Shown here one piece after another: positions 42,874 to 53,659 of a stretch of DNA of 64,000 nt. A program made the translations under genes and the position numbers. The notes beneath the pieces were generated by a model, which made no database searches, was not told the origin of the DNA, and saw only the letters and a list, made by a program, of their open reading frames with translations. Positions within the stretch are counted from its first letter, which is position 1. Every line of letters starts with the position of its first letter. Location of the stretch: assembly GCF_900102795.1 (NCBI RefSeq), contig NZ_FMWG01000004.1, forward strand, positions 186,001 to 250,000. Reading direction: 5' to 3'. The stretch is from Epibacterium ulvae (GTDB taxonomy: Bacteria > Pseudomonadota > Alphaproteobacteria > Rhodobacterales > Rhodobacteraceae).

Positions 42874-43383
42874 ATGGCATTGAACGCTCAGCAAAAGCGG
42901 GTTAGCAAAAACCGGGTCAGCATCACCTTTGATGTTGAAGACGGTGGTTCTGTTCAGAAAAAAGAACTCCCGTTCGTCACGGCGATGATCGGTGGCTACT
43001 CTGGTGATCGTCAGGATAAAGAAGCGATCGAAGATCGTACCTTTTATCAGGTTGATAAAGACAATTTCAACGATGTGATGGCACGTGTTGGTCCTGAACT
43101 GACCTACACAGTCGAGAACAAGATCCAGGATGATGGTTCCGAGTTCGAGGTGAACCTCGATTTCAAATCCATGAAGGATTTTGAACCCGATGCGATCGTC
43201 GACAAAGTAGAGCCTTTGAAGAAGTTGGCTGAAACGCGTGAAAAGCTGATGACGTTGGTGGCGAAGGCGGACCGCTCTCGTGATTTAGAGAAAGTCCTGA
43301 AGGAAATACTTCAGGACGCTGATATGGTGAAAGCACTGGGCGAAGAGCTCGGCGTTGAAACAAGCACCGAGGGAGATGCGTAA
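42874..43383 (+). CDS. tssB: TssB small sheath protein
   Basis: 169 residues: KNRVSITFDVEDGGSVQKKELPF, IEDRTFYQVDKDNFNDVM, LDFKSMKDFEPDAIV, and the C-terminal helix EKVLKEILQDADMVKALGEEL. All are hallmarks of TssB/VipA. Its stop overlaps the start of tssC as TAATG, so both sheath subunits are made in step. It pairs with TssC to form the contractile sheath. Confidence 0.95.
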   Translation: MALNAQQKRVSKNRVSITFDVEDGGSVQKKELPFVTAMIGGYSGDRQDKEAIEDRTFYQVDKDNFNDVMARVGPELTYTVENKIQDDGSEFEVNLDFKSMKDFEPDAIVDKVEPLKKLAETREKLMTLVAKADRSRDLEKVLKEILQDADMVKALGEELGVETSTEGDA

Positions 43384-44855
43384 TGTCTGAGCAAGAAGCA
43401 GCAGGCGCAGCCGAGGTAAAAGAAATCAGTCTTCTGGAGCGTGCGCTTGAAGCCACGGTCCAGACACCTGAGGATACAACCAAGGAACTGCTTTCGGTTC
43501 TCACCTCTCAGGCAATGGACGGCCAATTGGTGTGGGATCAAAATGTCGGCATGACCATTCGTAAAACGGTGGCCGAGATTGATAAGCTGATGTCCAAGCA
43601 GATGTCTGCGATCATGCAGAACGACAAGTTTCAGCGCCTCGAAGGATCCTGGCGCGGCGTGAACAAGATCGTGCGTGAGACCGAGCTTGGGACTCAGCAA
43701 AAGATCAAGCTGGTTGACTACGATAAGGAAGAATTGCTGGAGCAGTTCGAAGATGCGCCTGCGGTAGACCGCAGCCCGCTCTTTGAAGCGCTGTATCAGG
43801 ATGAATTCGGCACCGCTGGTGGTGAACCTTATGGTTCGCTGATCGGAGACTATTACTTTGGGTATGGCGACGAAGATGTCGCGCTGATGACCTATATGGC
43901 GGAAACCGCCGCAGCCTGTCATGCGCCTTTTATTGCGGCAGCAAGCCCTGAGATGTTCGAGTACAACAGCTTTGAATCCTTTGCCGAAGGTCGCCCGGTT
44001 GCAGCAGGGTTTGACAGCCCGGCCTATGCGGCTTGGAACGGGTTCCGTGATAGCGACGAAAGCCGTTATGTCACTCTTACCCTGCCCTCTACGCTAGCGC
44101 GTCTACCTTATGGCGCAAATGGCGGTAAGGCAAAGACCTTTGATTATCACGAACTGGCAACGGATGCGGACGGAAATCAGCGCCCTGCTGACAATAGTGA
44201 GCTGGTTTGGTCCAACGCGGCTTATCAGATGAGCCAGAAAATGAACGACGCCTTCACCGCCTTTGGCTGGTGTACGGCGATCCGTGGTATGGACAATGGT
44301 GGTAAGGTTGAGCAGCTGCCAAACCTGATCTACAAATCCGACGCTGGCGACACGATGCAGGCCTGCCCTGTGGAAGTGAACTTGACGGATGAGCGTGAAA
44401 AAGAGCTTTCTGATCTCGGTTTTCTGCCGCTGGTTCACTACAAGAACACCAGCCATGCTGTGTTTATCGGCTCACAGACTGCACAGCGTCCGAAGGAATA
44501 TATTGACCCTGACGCGACATCTAACGCCGCGATTTCCGCACGTCTGCCTTATATCATGGCAGCCAGCCGGATTGCCCATTACCTGAAGGTCATGGGGCGC
44601 GATATGCTAGGTTCTAACCTTGAGGCAGGCGATATCAAAGCTGATCTTCAGGCTTGGATTGATCAGTACACCAATGGCGGAGCCATGGGGAACGCTGAAC
44701 GGTCGAAAACCCCATTGGCTGAAAGTACGATTGATGTGATCGAACAGCCGGGCAAGCCTGGCGCTTATTCTGCCGTCGCTTACCTGCGTCCGTGGTTGCA
44801 GCTGGAAGAGCTGACAACCTCCGTACGTATGGTCACCAAAATCCCGGGCGGTTGA
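43383..44855 (+). CDS. tssC: TssC large sheath protein
   Basis: 490 residues, full length for TssC/VipB. Seen: LEGSWRGVNKIVRETELG, QDEFGTAGGEPYGSLIGDYYFG, ARLPYGANGGKAKTFDYHE, ASRIAHYLKVMGRDMLG, ADLQAWIDQYTNGGAM and AVAYLRPWLQLEELTTSVRMV at the C-terminus. It forms the outer sheath with TssB. A second, divergent TssC follows. Confidence 0.95.
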   Translation: MSEQEAAGAAEVKEISLLERALEATVQTPEDTTKELLSVLTSQAMDGQLVWDQNVGMTIRKTVAEIDKLMSKQMSAIMQNDKFQRLEGSWRGVNKIVRETELGTQQKIKLVDYDKEELLEQFEDAPAVDRSPLFEALYQDEFGTAGGEPYGSLIGDYYFGYGDEDVALMTYMAETAAACHAPFIAAASPEMFEYNSFESFAEGRPVAAGFDSPAYAAWNGFRDSDESRYVTLTLPSTLARLPYGANGGKAKTFDYHELATDADGNQRPADNSELVWSNAAYQMSQKMNDAFTAFGWCTAIRGMDNGGKVEQLPNLIYKSDAGDTMQACPVEVNLTDEREKELSDLGFLPLVHYKNTSHAVFIGSQTAQRPKEYIDPDATSNAAISARLPYIMAASRIAHYLKVMGRDMLGSNLEAGDIKADLQAWIDQYTNGGAMGNAERSKTPLAESTIDVIEQPGKPGAYSAVAYLRPWLQLEELTTSVRMVTKIPGG

Positions 44856-44865
44856 TGGTGCAGGT

Positions 44866-46269
44866 GTGAACCTTTCGGACACACAAGACATATCGGACTC
44901 TGTGGCGCTAACTGCGCCACAGACCACTTTGGCGGAAGAGCAGCTGCTTGAACGCTTGCTGGCGCGGTTTGCCTCCGTCGAGGCCCTGACATCCCATGTC
45001 CGCAGACTGTGTCTGGATATTGAGGATGTACTGAACGCTCAGCTCAACGAAATCATCGAAGCGCCCAAGTTCTGTGATATGGAAGCGCGATGGATGGGCT
45101 TGGCTTCGGTTGTCTGGTCCAAGGACAGTACACCCGCGATCAAGATCAAGCTGCTGGATCTGAGCTGGGACGAGTTGTCGCGCGATCTCCATTACACCAG
45201 CGAAACTCGCCGGGCGGTGTTGTATAATCTACTGGGTCAGCGGGAGTTGGACACATTGGGTGGCGAGCCCTTTGGTATTGCTTATATCGACCACGGTCTG
45301 TCGATGAGCCTTGATACGGAATATGACGATCTCTTTACAGCGCAGCTTATCTGTAGCCTCGGAGAGGCGTGTATGTGCCCGATTGTCATGGGTGTGGGTG
45401 AGGATTTTTTTGGGGAAAATGACGCGGCGTGGTTTACGGATGCGAGACGGATTTCCAATGTTCTCAATGGAGAAGAGTATCGCGGCTGGCAAACCCTGCG
45501 TGAGCTGCCGAATGCGCGGTTTCTAGGGCTTGTGATAAACCAGACTCAGCTGCGCGGCGCATATGAGGATCTCGATATAGGGTTCCGGTTTCATCAATGG
45601 CCAAGCCAGAGCCGGGGGCTCTGGGCCTCTGCCGGATATGATTTTCTGCGCAGTGTGATTGCCGAATATCGCCGTTGCGCCTGGTTTGGGTTTCTCAAGC
45701 TTGTGACCAATGAACCGGGTGTAGGGGCGGTCCTGGAAACCCCCGATCATCCTATCCCTAAGGCCTGTTTGCGCCATCATATGCCGATGGTGCGTATGAC
45801 CCGCAATCTGGCGCAGCATTATTCCGAAAGTGGCTTTATCGCACTGGCTGAAAGCACAAAAAACAACCTGCTGTATTTTGTTGGCAATCGCACGGTGACC
45901 GATTGCAAAGGCTCTGGCCATGCCGAGGTGGTGACCCAGCTGCAATCGGTGCTGATTGCGTGCCGTATCGTTCATTTCGTCAAGGTTCAGATCCGGGCAC
46001 TGATCGGGCAGGTGAAGACTGCTGCCGAATGCGAAGCAATATTGAACAACTGGTTTGACCCTTATGTGTCGCCCTCCAGTTCCTCAACCGAATTGCAGGC
46101 GCGCTATCCGCTGCAGCGGGCTCGGATTCAGGTCTCTGAAAGCCCCTCTGACAGTGCCCGGTTCAAATGCGAAGTTGTGGTACGGCCGCAGTATCAGATC
46201 GACGAGGTGATGGGGGATATTGTCCTGCATACGGACATTGGTTCTGGTAAATTGGGTGAGGCGGCATAG
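44866..46269 (+). CDS. tssC2: Second TssC-like protein (ImpD type)
   Basis: 467 residues from a GTG at 44866. It follows the TssC pattern (CDMEARWMGLASVVW, RELDTLGGEPFGIAYIDHG, QHYSESGFIALAESTKNNLLYF, VTQLQSVLIACRIVHFVKVQIRALIG, FKCEVVVRPQYQIDEVMGDIVLHTD) but is highly diverged from its neighbour, so it is not a recent duplicate. The Rhizobium leguminosarum imp locus and other alphaproteobacterial systems also encode two TssC-type proteins. It may form a specialised sheath ring or sit at the baseplate end. Directly followed by tssE. Confidence 0.85.
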   Translation: MNLSDTQDISDSVALTAPQTTLAEEQLLERLLARFASVEALTSHVRRLCLDIEDVLNAQLNEIIEAPKFCDMEARWMGLASVVWSKDSTPAIKIKLLDLSWDELSRDLHYTSETRRAVLYNLLGQRELDTLGGEPFGIAYIDHGLSMSLDTEYDDLFTAQLICSLGEACMCPIVMGVGEDFFGENDAAWFTDARRISNVLNGEEYRGWQTLRELPNARFLGLVINQTQLRGAYEDLDIGFRFHQWPSQSRGLWASAGYDFLRSVIAEYRRCAWFGFLKLVTNEPGVGAVLETPDHPIPKACLRHHMPMVRMTRNLAQHYSESGFIALAESTKNNLLYFVGNRTVTDCKGSGHAEVVTQLQSVLIACRIVHFVKVQIRALIGQVKTAAECEAILNNWFDPYVSPSSSSTELQARYPLQRARIQVSESPSDSARFKCEVVVRPQYQIDEVMGDIVLHTDIGSGKLGEAA

Positions 46270-46671
46270 ATGAGCTTTGCATCCGCGTTTCTGGATCAGG
46301 GAGATGACGATCTTGAGCATGACGTTCAGGTCAATATCGCCACACTTTTGCAGGCGGTTTCGCCGGAATGTGCAGCGGGTGTTAACCTGCCGAATGTGCA
46401 GGCGTCGATCCTGTGTTATGGTATCCCGATGCATTGGGCCTTGGCCGAAGGTCGCAACAGTCGGCAAATGCGCAGCACGCTGAAAGAGCGGCTTATGGCC
46501 TTTGAGCCTCGGTTGAAAACCGTTAGCGAAATTGACCTCCAGGAAGATGACCAGAAGAACACAGTAAAATTTTTTGTGTCGGGCACCGTGAAAGATGGGG
46601 GTATGGCACAGCCGATTGAGGTGGAAACCCGGCTTTCACGGCTTGATCAGCACATAGAAGAAGGGCTCTAG
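46270..46671 (+). CDS. tssE: TssE, gp25-like baseplate protein
   Basis: 133 residues, short for the family. The gp25 pattern is visible: a first helix region (DLEHDVQVNIATLLQAV), NLPNVQASILCYGIPMHWAL, RSTLKERLMAFEPRLKTVSEI and EVETRLSRLDQHIEEGL. The usual EPRL signature is present as FEPRL. The start abuts the tssC2 stop. It is part of the baseplate wedge with TssF, TssG and TssK. Confidence 0.88.
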   Translation: MSFASAFLDQGDDDLEHDVQVNIATLLQAVSPECAAGVNLPNVQASILCYGIPMHWALAEGRNSRQMRSTLKERLMAFEPRLKTVSEIDLQEDDQKNTVKFFVSGTVKDGGMAQPIEVETRLSRLDQHIEEGL

Positions 46672-46672
46672 T

Positions 46673-48456
46673 ATGGAGCAGATCCTGCAATATTTCGAAA
46701 CCGAGCTGGAATATATGCGGCGGGGGTTTGCCGACTTTGAAAAGAGCCACCCCCAGAAGGCAAAGGCGCTGGGGATTACCGCCGGGCGCAGCACCGATCC
46801 AAATGTACAGCGCCTTGCCGATGCGCTGGCGCTGCATGCTGCACGTCTGTCGAAGCGGCTGGATGACACGCTGCCTGAAACGGCCCTGGATCTTATGCGC
46901 ATTCTTGCGCCCACGTTTCTCCTTGGTGCGCCCTCTTATGCGGCGGTGCGACTGGTCGCGACCGCAGAGGAGTTTGGCGACGCACTGGAGCTTGCCGCAG
47001 GCAGCGTCCTGCCGATTGCCGTAGACGGCGAAACCCCCTCATGCCGCTTTACGGTTGCCCGTGATGCGGCGTTAAAACCCGTTTCAGTTTCCGCAGTACG
47101 GATCGAACAAGCGCCTTTTGCCTTTGAGGTGCCCCAAGACATACGGGGCTGTGAGGCGGCGATTTGCGTTACGCTTTCACCGCTTGATGCATCACAGTCT
47201 TTGTCTGAACTGGCACCGGATCAGATTGAGCTATATGTGAATGCCCCCGGAGGCCGGAAACAGCGACTGATCGAGGTGCTGGCCGGTGATGTTATAGGAC
47301 TCGGTTATGCCGCGACCGAAGGGCGCGGGGCCCATGCGACCCATGTTTTGGACAAATCGGGCTTTGGTCTCTCCATGCAGGGTGAAGATCGGACATTCTT
47401 GCCGCGTAAAGGTATGCAGGTTCCGGCGATTTCCCGGCTCAGAGATTTTCTTGCTTATCCGGACAAGGCTGCATTTTTCACCCTCAGGGATACTGACGGT
47501 GGCTTTGCAAAAGTGGCAGAGGGCGGTATAGAGCTGCGGTTTTTTATCTCAGGCGAAGGGCTGAAACAGCTGAGTGATATGGGCGTGGCGGATTTGGCCA
47601 CTAATGTGGTTCCTGTTGTGAACCTCTATACCGATCATTCGCGGCCCGTGCGCTATGATTATGGCCGCCAGCAAGTACCGGTTTTACCGACAACAAGCGC
47701 CGACATGCATGTGGAAAGCCTGCAGATACGGGATCTTCGGCAATTGACCCCTGAGGGTGAACAACTTTTGCCTGCGATGACTTCCCCTCAGCGCCGTGCA
47801 GATGACGGGCTCGCAGTCTGGCAAGAGCGCTATCAGATTGGTGAGTTTAATTCCGCTCGCCGGGAAGTTAGCTTTTCTGTCAATGTAGGTCTCGGTCAAG
47901 ATCCCGAACCGCTTGATTTCGTGGCCAGTCTCTATTGTTCCAATGGCAGTGCCGCCTGCGCACCGCGCCCGGGTGCACAGGTGTTTTTTGACGATGACAC
48001 GTTGGCGAAATGCCCGTTTGAGCTGATTGATGAACCCACGGCACCTGTGTCGCCTGATGTTTCTGCTGCAAAACTTTGGGATGTAATGTCCATGCTGAAC
48101 GGCAATTTTGCTACAATTTTTGATGCGGAGAACCCCAGTGAAGCGCTGAAAGAGGCGTTGCATCTCTGTGCGCCCTCTGGCTATGCCGATGCGGCCAATG
48201 GGATCTGGGATGTTACGGTTAGCCAGTCGATCGCGCCCGTCAGTGTTGGCAAAAACGTGCTTTTGTCGGCTGGGAGTCGGATAGAGGTTGTTCTGGACGC
48301 TGATGCGCTGCCTTATTCGCGAACGGTTTTTGCGACCGCGCTGCATTTCGTTTTTGCCGCGATGATCAGCTATGATCGCTTTTTCCAGCTGAGCGTGCGC
48401 GAAAGAGGTCGCGCGGAACCGTTCAAAGTCTTTCCCCGCCAGCATGGGAGCCAGAC

Positions 48457-48466
<10 letters not shown>
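46673..48466 (+). CDS. tssF: TssF baseplate wedge protein
   Basis: 597 residues: N-terminus LQYFETELEYMRRGFADFEKSHPQKAKALG and NVQRLADALALHAARLSKRLDDTLPE (the TssF/ImpG signature), middle domain with DMGVADLATNVVPVVNLYTDHSRPVRYDYGRQQVPVLPTTS (shortened here), and a C-terminal domain ending at RERGRAEPFKVFPRQHG. Usual length for the family. Its 3' end overlaps tssG by ten bases. Confidence 0.93.
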
Positions 48467-49446
<980 letters not shown>

Positions 49447-49468
49447 TACTTTATAAGGGAAAAAACCA

Positions 49469-52036
49469 TTGGCCAGCTTGACCAAACTTGTCGCTCGACT
49501 GTCTCCACAGCTTCGGAACTCCCTTGAAAGTGGTGTGGGTGAAGCCATCAAACGCAAATCTGCCGCAGTGGAAAGCGCTCATTGGCTATACCACATTTTT
49601 TTTGGTGGTGACACCGAGCTGCAGAGCTTCCTTGAGGGGCAGGGCGTCAATATGAATGACCTCCAGTCCGATCTGGAAAAGGTCATGCCCATAGGGGTCG
49701 GTGAAGGGGGCAAGCAGCCGACGATTTCTGGTTCAGTCACCAAGCAGATAGAACAGGCTTGGCTCTTGGCTTCGGTCGAGCTGGGTCTGGGCCAAATCAC
49801 ACCTGAGGTTTTTGTTCTGGCGACGCAGCAGCCCAATGCGCTTGGTGTGCGATCTGAGACGATCACAGCGCTCAAACCCATGTCCACGGACGCGCTGCAG
49901 GCCTTCTGCGCGGAGCGGGGCAAAACTGTCGCTGCTGTGCCTTCCACGGGCGGTGGTGCCACCGCTGGCCTGGCCGCTGGGGGCGATGGCACAGCCTTGC
50001 AGAGATACACAGTGAATCTCACTCAGCTTGCCCGCGATGGAGAGCTGGATGTCGTTTTGGGTCGCACCAGTGAGGTCTCCAAAGCCGTTGATGTTCTGTT
50101 GCGCAAACGGCAGAATAATCCGATTCTTCTGGGCGCGCCCGGTGTCGGTAAAACCGCTGTTGTAGAAGGGCTTGCGCAGAAAATTGCTTCTGGCGATGTG
50201 CCCGAGCAGTTACAAGGCGCAGATCTGGTCAGCCTGGATATGGGGCTGTTGCAGGCGGGCGCCTCAGTCAAAGGTGAGTTTGAAGAGCGTCTGAAAAATG
50301 TCATCAAAGAGGTGCAAGCTTCGGAGACGCCGATCATTGTTTTTATTGATGAGGCCCACACGATGATCGGGGCAGGAGGCACCGAGGGGCAAAACGATGC
50401 GGCGAATCTGCTGAAACCAGCTCTGGCACGGGGTGAGTTTCGCACTGTTGCGGCAACCACTTTTGCGGAATACAAAAAGTATTTCGAAAAAGACCCGGCC
50501 TTGTCGCGTCGCTTCCAACCGATCAATATTGATGAGCCTGGCCGCGATGCAGCGGTGAATATTTTGCGCGCTGTCGCCGATGGTCTGAGTAAACACCATG
50601 ATGTTTTTGTGCGCGAAGAGGCAATCAAAGCAGCCGTGGATCTCTCGATCCGTTTCATGCCGTCGCGTCGACTGCCGGATAAGGCGATCAGCTTGATGGA
50701 CACGGCTTGTGCTCGGGTGGCCCTGTCGCAGCATTCGCGCCCGGCACAGATTGAGACGCTGGAAGAAGAGCTGCGCTTTGTTGAGGCCGAACTGGAGAAA
50801 TCCGCAGCCGATGCCCGTATGTTTGGTGATCCCGAGTTTGACTCAAGCGCGCTTAATGCCGACATCACAGAGCTGAAGAGCACGCTCGCCGATCGGATCT
50901 CCATGTGGGAGGACCAGTTGGAGAAGGTCAAGCTGCGCCTTGATGCGGCGCGCGCAGCGCAGGATGCCGAGGCAGAGGCCGGTGATCCGCCATCTGTTGA
51001 CGAGGACGAAGAGATTATCGTGCACCCCTGGGTCACACAGAATACTGTTGCTGAAGTGATTGCTGATTGGACGGGGGTACCGATTTCAAACCTTGGCGCC
51101 TCGGAAGCGGAACGCCTTCTAGCGCTTGAAGATACGCTGAAGGAGCGTGTCATCGGTCAGGATGCAGCAATCGAAGCTATTGCGAAATCCTTGAAAATCT
51201 CTCGCGCAGGTCTGACGGACACACGCAAACCCATTGGCGTTTTTATGATGTGCGGCCCGTCAGGAGTCGGGAAAACCGAAACTGCGCTGGCGATTGCCGA
51301 TCAGTTTTTTGGTGGTGAGGATTCGATGACCACCATTAATATGACTGAGTTCAAAGAGGCTCATAAGGTTTCTATGCTGCTTGGTGCAGCGGCCGGTTAT
51401 GTCGGATATGGCAAAGGTGGCGTTTTGACGGAAGCGGTGCGGCGCAAACCCTATAGTGTGCTGTTGCTGGATGAGATGGAAAAAGCTCATCGCGAAATTC
51501 AGGATGTGTTCTTCCAGATCTTTGACAAGGGATACATCAGTGATAGCGAGGGCAATGAGGTCGATTTTCGCAATACAATCATCATTATGACCTCAAATGC
51601 AGGTGGCGAGGAAATTCGCGACTTTATCGATGGATCTGACGGAATGCCCAGTCCGGGTGAGCTGAACGATCATCTGCGGCCATTGCTCTTGGATTACTTC
51701 AGCCCTGCCTTTATCGGTCGAACTGAACTGATCGCTTATCGTCCGCTTACGCCAGAAGTTGGGGCAAAGCTGACTGAGATCCACCTGAACCGAATCAAAA
51801 AGCGTATCAGCGCACAATATGGTGCGAGTTTCACCTGGGAAGACAATTTTGTCGACTATGTGGTCAAGGCCAATACTGACCCCCTGTCTGGAGGACGTGC
51901 TTTGGAAGCCATTATTAACAAAAACTTCCTGCCAAAGCTCGCGGAAGAGTGTATTAATCGCGTGATTGAAGATAAACCTTTGGAAAAAATAACCGTTGCA
52001 CATAACGGCACCGAGGTAGTCTTAAGGCTGGAGTAG
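49469..52036 (+). CDS. tssH: TssH/ClpV AAA+ ATPase
   Basis: 855 residues from a TTG at 49469 with AAGGG upstream; no ATG lies near the start of homology. N-terminal Clp repeat domain, linker, then AAA1 with Walker A LGAPGVGKTAVVEG near residue 222 and Walker B VFIDEAHTMIGAGG, a coiled middle region (ETLEEELRFVEAELEK), and AAA2 with Walker A CGPSGVGKTETALA near 596 and Walker B VLLLDEMEKAH. ClpV disassembles contracted TssBC sheaths for reuse. It keeps all ATPase motifs. Confidence 0.95.
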   Translation: MASLTKLVARLSPQLRNSLESGVGEAIKRKSAAVESAHWLYHIFFGGDTELQSFLEGQGVNMNDLQSDLEKVMPIGVGEGGKQPTISGSVTKQIEQAWLLASVELGLGQITPEVFVLATQQPNALGVRSETITALKPMSTDALQAFCAERGKTVAAVPSTGGGATAGLAAGGDGTALQRYTVNLTQLARDGELDVVLGRTSEVSKAVDVLLRKRQNNPILLGAPGVGKTAVVEGLAQKIASGDVPEQLQGADLVSLDMGLLQAGASVKGEFEERLKNVIKEVQASETPIIVFIDEAHTMIGAGGTEGQNDAANLLKPALARGEFRTVAATTFAEYKKYFEKDPALSRRFQPINIDEPGRDAAVNILRAVADGLSKHHDVFVREEAIKAAVDLSIRFMPSRRLPDKAISLMDTACARVALSQHSRPAQIETLEEELRFVEAELEKSAADARMFGDPEFDSSALNADITELKSTLADRISMWEDQLEKVKLRLDAARAAQDAEAEAGDPPSVDEDEEIIVHPWVTQNTVAEVIADWTGVPISNLGASEAERLLALEDTLKERVIGQDAAIEAIAKSLKISRAGLTDTRKPIGVFMMCGPSGVGKTETALAIADQFFGGEDSMTTINMTEFKEAHKVSMLLGAAAGYVGYGKGGVLTEAVRRKPYSVLLLDEMEKAHREIQDVFFQIFDKGYISDSEGNEVDFRNTIIIMTSNAGGEEIRDFIDGSDGMPSPGELNDHLRPLLLDYFSPAFIGRTELIAYRPLTPEVGAKLTEIHLNRIKKRISAQYGASFTWEDNFVDYVVKANTDPLSGGRALEAIINKNFLPKLAEECINRVIEDKPLEKITVAHNGTEVVLRLE

Positions 52037-52040
52037 AACG

Positions 52041-52769
52041 ATGCGCGTCAGAAGATGCCTGTCTCTTATGGCGGTAGCAGGTATGGGGTTTGTCCTTTCG
52101 CAGACGTCTCAGGTTTTGGCGCAGAATTCACAGGTTCTGCGTCTGGCGACGCAATCGTTGCCACCGTATCAAATGATCCAAAACGGCGAGATGACCGGAA
52201 TCGCAGTTGAGCGCGTAAAATGCGCGCTTGACCGTATGAATGTACCTTATGAATTCCATATGACGGCCTGGTCCGGCGCGCAACTGGGCACTGAAATGGG
52301 CCGTTTTGACGGATTTTTTGTGGGTTCGTCCAATAAATCCCGCGCGCAATACTCTGTGCCATCCTCACCGGTCGTGTCCGAAGATCTCGCTTGGTATATG
52401 CAGCTAAGTTCAGACGTGGATCCAAACGATCAGGCAGATGCGCTGAGCGCGCGTTACAGTGCGAAATTCGCCACCTCCAAATGGCGCTATTTGCAATCCA
52501 ATGGCTACAATGTGATCATGCGACCGCGGGATGCCGCTTCTCTTCTTAATATGTTGGTCGTGGGTGATATCGATGTTGCCCTGGAATATGAGTTGATCTT
52601 TTCGCATTTCATGGAAGAACGCGGGCTCAGTGAAGAGCAGTTTCGCAAAATCCCGTTCCGTCGTCAGGACATGCGCGTGCATTTTTCCAAGGATTATGTG
52701 AATGCCAACCCGCTATTTCTAAGGCGCTTTGACAATATGATCCAGCTTTGTCGAGACATTGCCGAATGA
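52041..52769 (+). CDS. Family 3-like periplasmic solute-binding protein inside the T6SS operon
   Basis: 242 residues with a signal peptide (SLMAVAGMGFVLSQTSQVLA). Mature protein: VLRLATQSLPPYQMIQNGEMTGIAVERVKCALDRM, FDGFFVGSSNKSRAQYSVPS, a hinge, and a second lobe with MLVVGDIDVALEYEL. This is the SBP_bac_3 fold of amino-acid-binding proteins and of sensor domains. No ABC permease is near. It starts four bases after tssH and its stop overlaps the FHA start (ATGA), so it is tightly built into the secretion operon. It could sense a periplasmic ligand for the apparatus; this is inference. Confidence 0.75.
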   Translation: MRVRRCLSLMAVAGMGFVLSQTSQVLAQNSQVLRLATQSLPPYQMIQNGEMTGIAVERVKCALDRMNVPYEFHMTAWSGAQLGTEMGRFDGFFVGSSNKSRAQYSVPSSPVVSEDLAWYMQLSSDVDPNDQADALSARYSAKFATSKWRYLQSNGYNVIMRPRDAASLLNMLVVGDIDVALEYELIFSHFMEERGLSEEQFRKIPFRRQDMRVHFSKDYVNANPLFLRRFDNMIQLCRDIAE

Positions 52770-53659
52770 CCCTGAGCATACAGCTGATCCAAATCCCCGA
52801 AGCCGAAACCGTGCCAAAGCGCGAGTTTTACTTGGATGGTTCTAAGGTTGATATCGGCCGGGATTTTGCCGCCGATATCTGTCTGCCGGACATGTCTGAA
52901 CAGATGTCGCGCAGGCATATTCAACTGATGCGCCTGCCAGACGGTGGCTATACTGTGACAGATCTGAGCACCAATGGTGCAAAGTTGAATGGTAAGGATC
53001 TGCCATCTGGCGAGGCACATGGGCTCAATGATGGCGATGTGATTGGCATTCTCGGGTATCGTCTTTTGGTTAGTCTTATCGCCAAAAGCGGTAAAGTGGT
53101 TGAAACCGCCGACGATCTGATGGCCGGTGACCCCTTTGAAACCACGACCGATTTTTCGGCTAAGGAACTGCTGATCGCCAATGCCGAGATTGAGACCTAT
53201 GAAAATGAGCCTAAACGGGGGTTTTCTGACACGGTCAAGGATCTCGATGAGGACCTGATGTTTGACCCGTTTGCCGAAGGGCCTGAATTGCGCGAACCGG
53301 TTGAACCGAAACGTCATTTCCAGCAAACTCCGATGTCTGAGGCAGAGACCGCCGAAAATGTCGAGGTTATGAGACTGCCCCGTACTTTGCCCAGTACGAC
53401 ACAGATCGATGCGCTCCTGCGGGGGCAGCATTATCAAGAAAACGCATTGGAAGCAGTAGAGCGCGCCTTGGAACGTTTTCTGGATGAAGTAGATCCCAAC
53501 ATTTTAGAGGATGACTACAAACTGTTTATCCCTCCACTGATGCGGCGAAAGAAACGGTTCTGGGCCATTCATCGCCGACAGTTTGCCAAGAAAAAAGCCA
53601 GCGGAGAGTTCAAGCGCTCTTTCTTGGCGTTATTTGCCGAGGAAATGCGGAAACAATGA
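52766..53659 (+). CDS. FHA-domain protein (TagH/Fha type)
   Basis: 297 residues from the ATG at 52766. An N-terminal FHA domain binds phosphothreonine: VDIGRDFAADICLPD, MSRRHIQLM and LSTNGAKLNGKDL (the GR, SRRH and NG motifs). The rest has an acidic linker and a C-terminal helical domain (ENALEAVERALERFLDEVDPNILEDDYKLF) as in TagH proteins. In other T6SSs Fha is phosphorylated by PpkA to switch assembly on; the mini-kinase at 33.1 kb is the only kinase candidate here. Confidence 0.9.
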   Translation: MTLSIQLIQIPEAETVPKREFYLDGSKVDIGRDFAADICLPDMSEQMSRRHIQLMRLPDGGYTVTDLSTNGAKLNGKDLPSGEAHGLNDGDVIGILGYRLLVSLIAKSGKVVETADDLMAGDPFETTTDFSAKELLIANAEIETYENEPKRGFSDTVKDLDEDLMFDPFAEGPELREPVEPKRHFQQTPMSEAETAENVEVMRLPRTLPSTTQIDALLRGQHYQENALEAVERALERFLDEVDPNILEDDYKLFIPPLMRRKKRFWAIHRRQFAKKKASGEFKRSFLALFAEEMRKQ

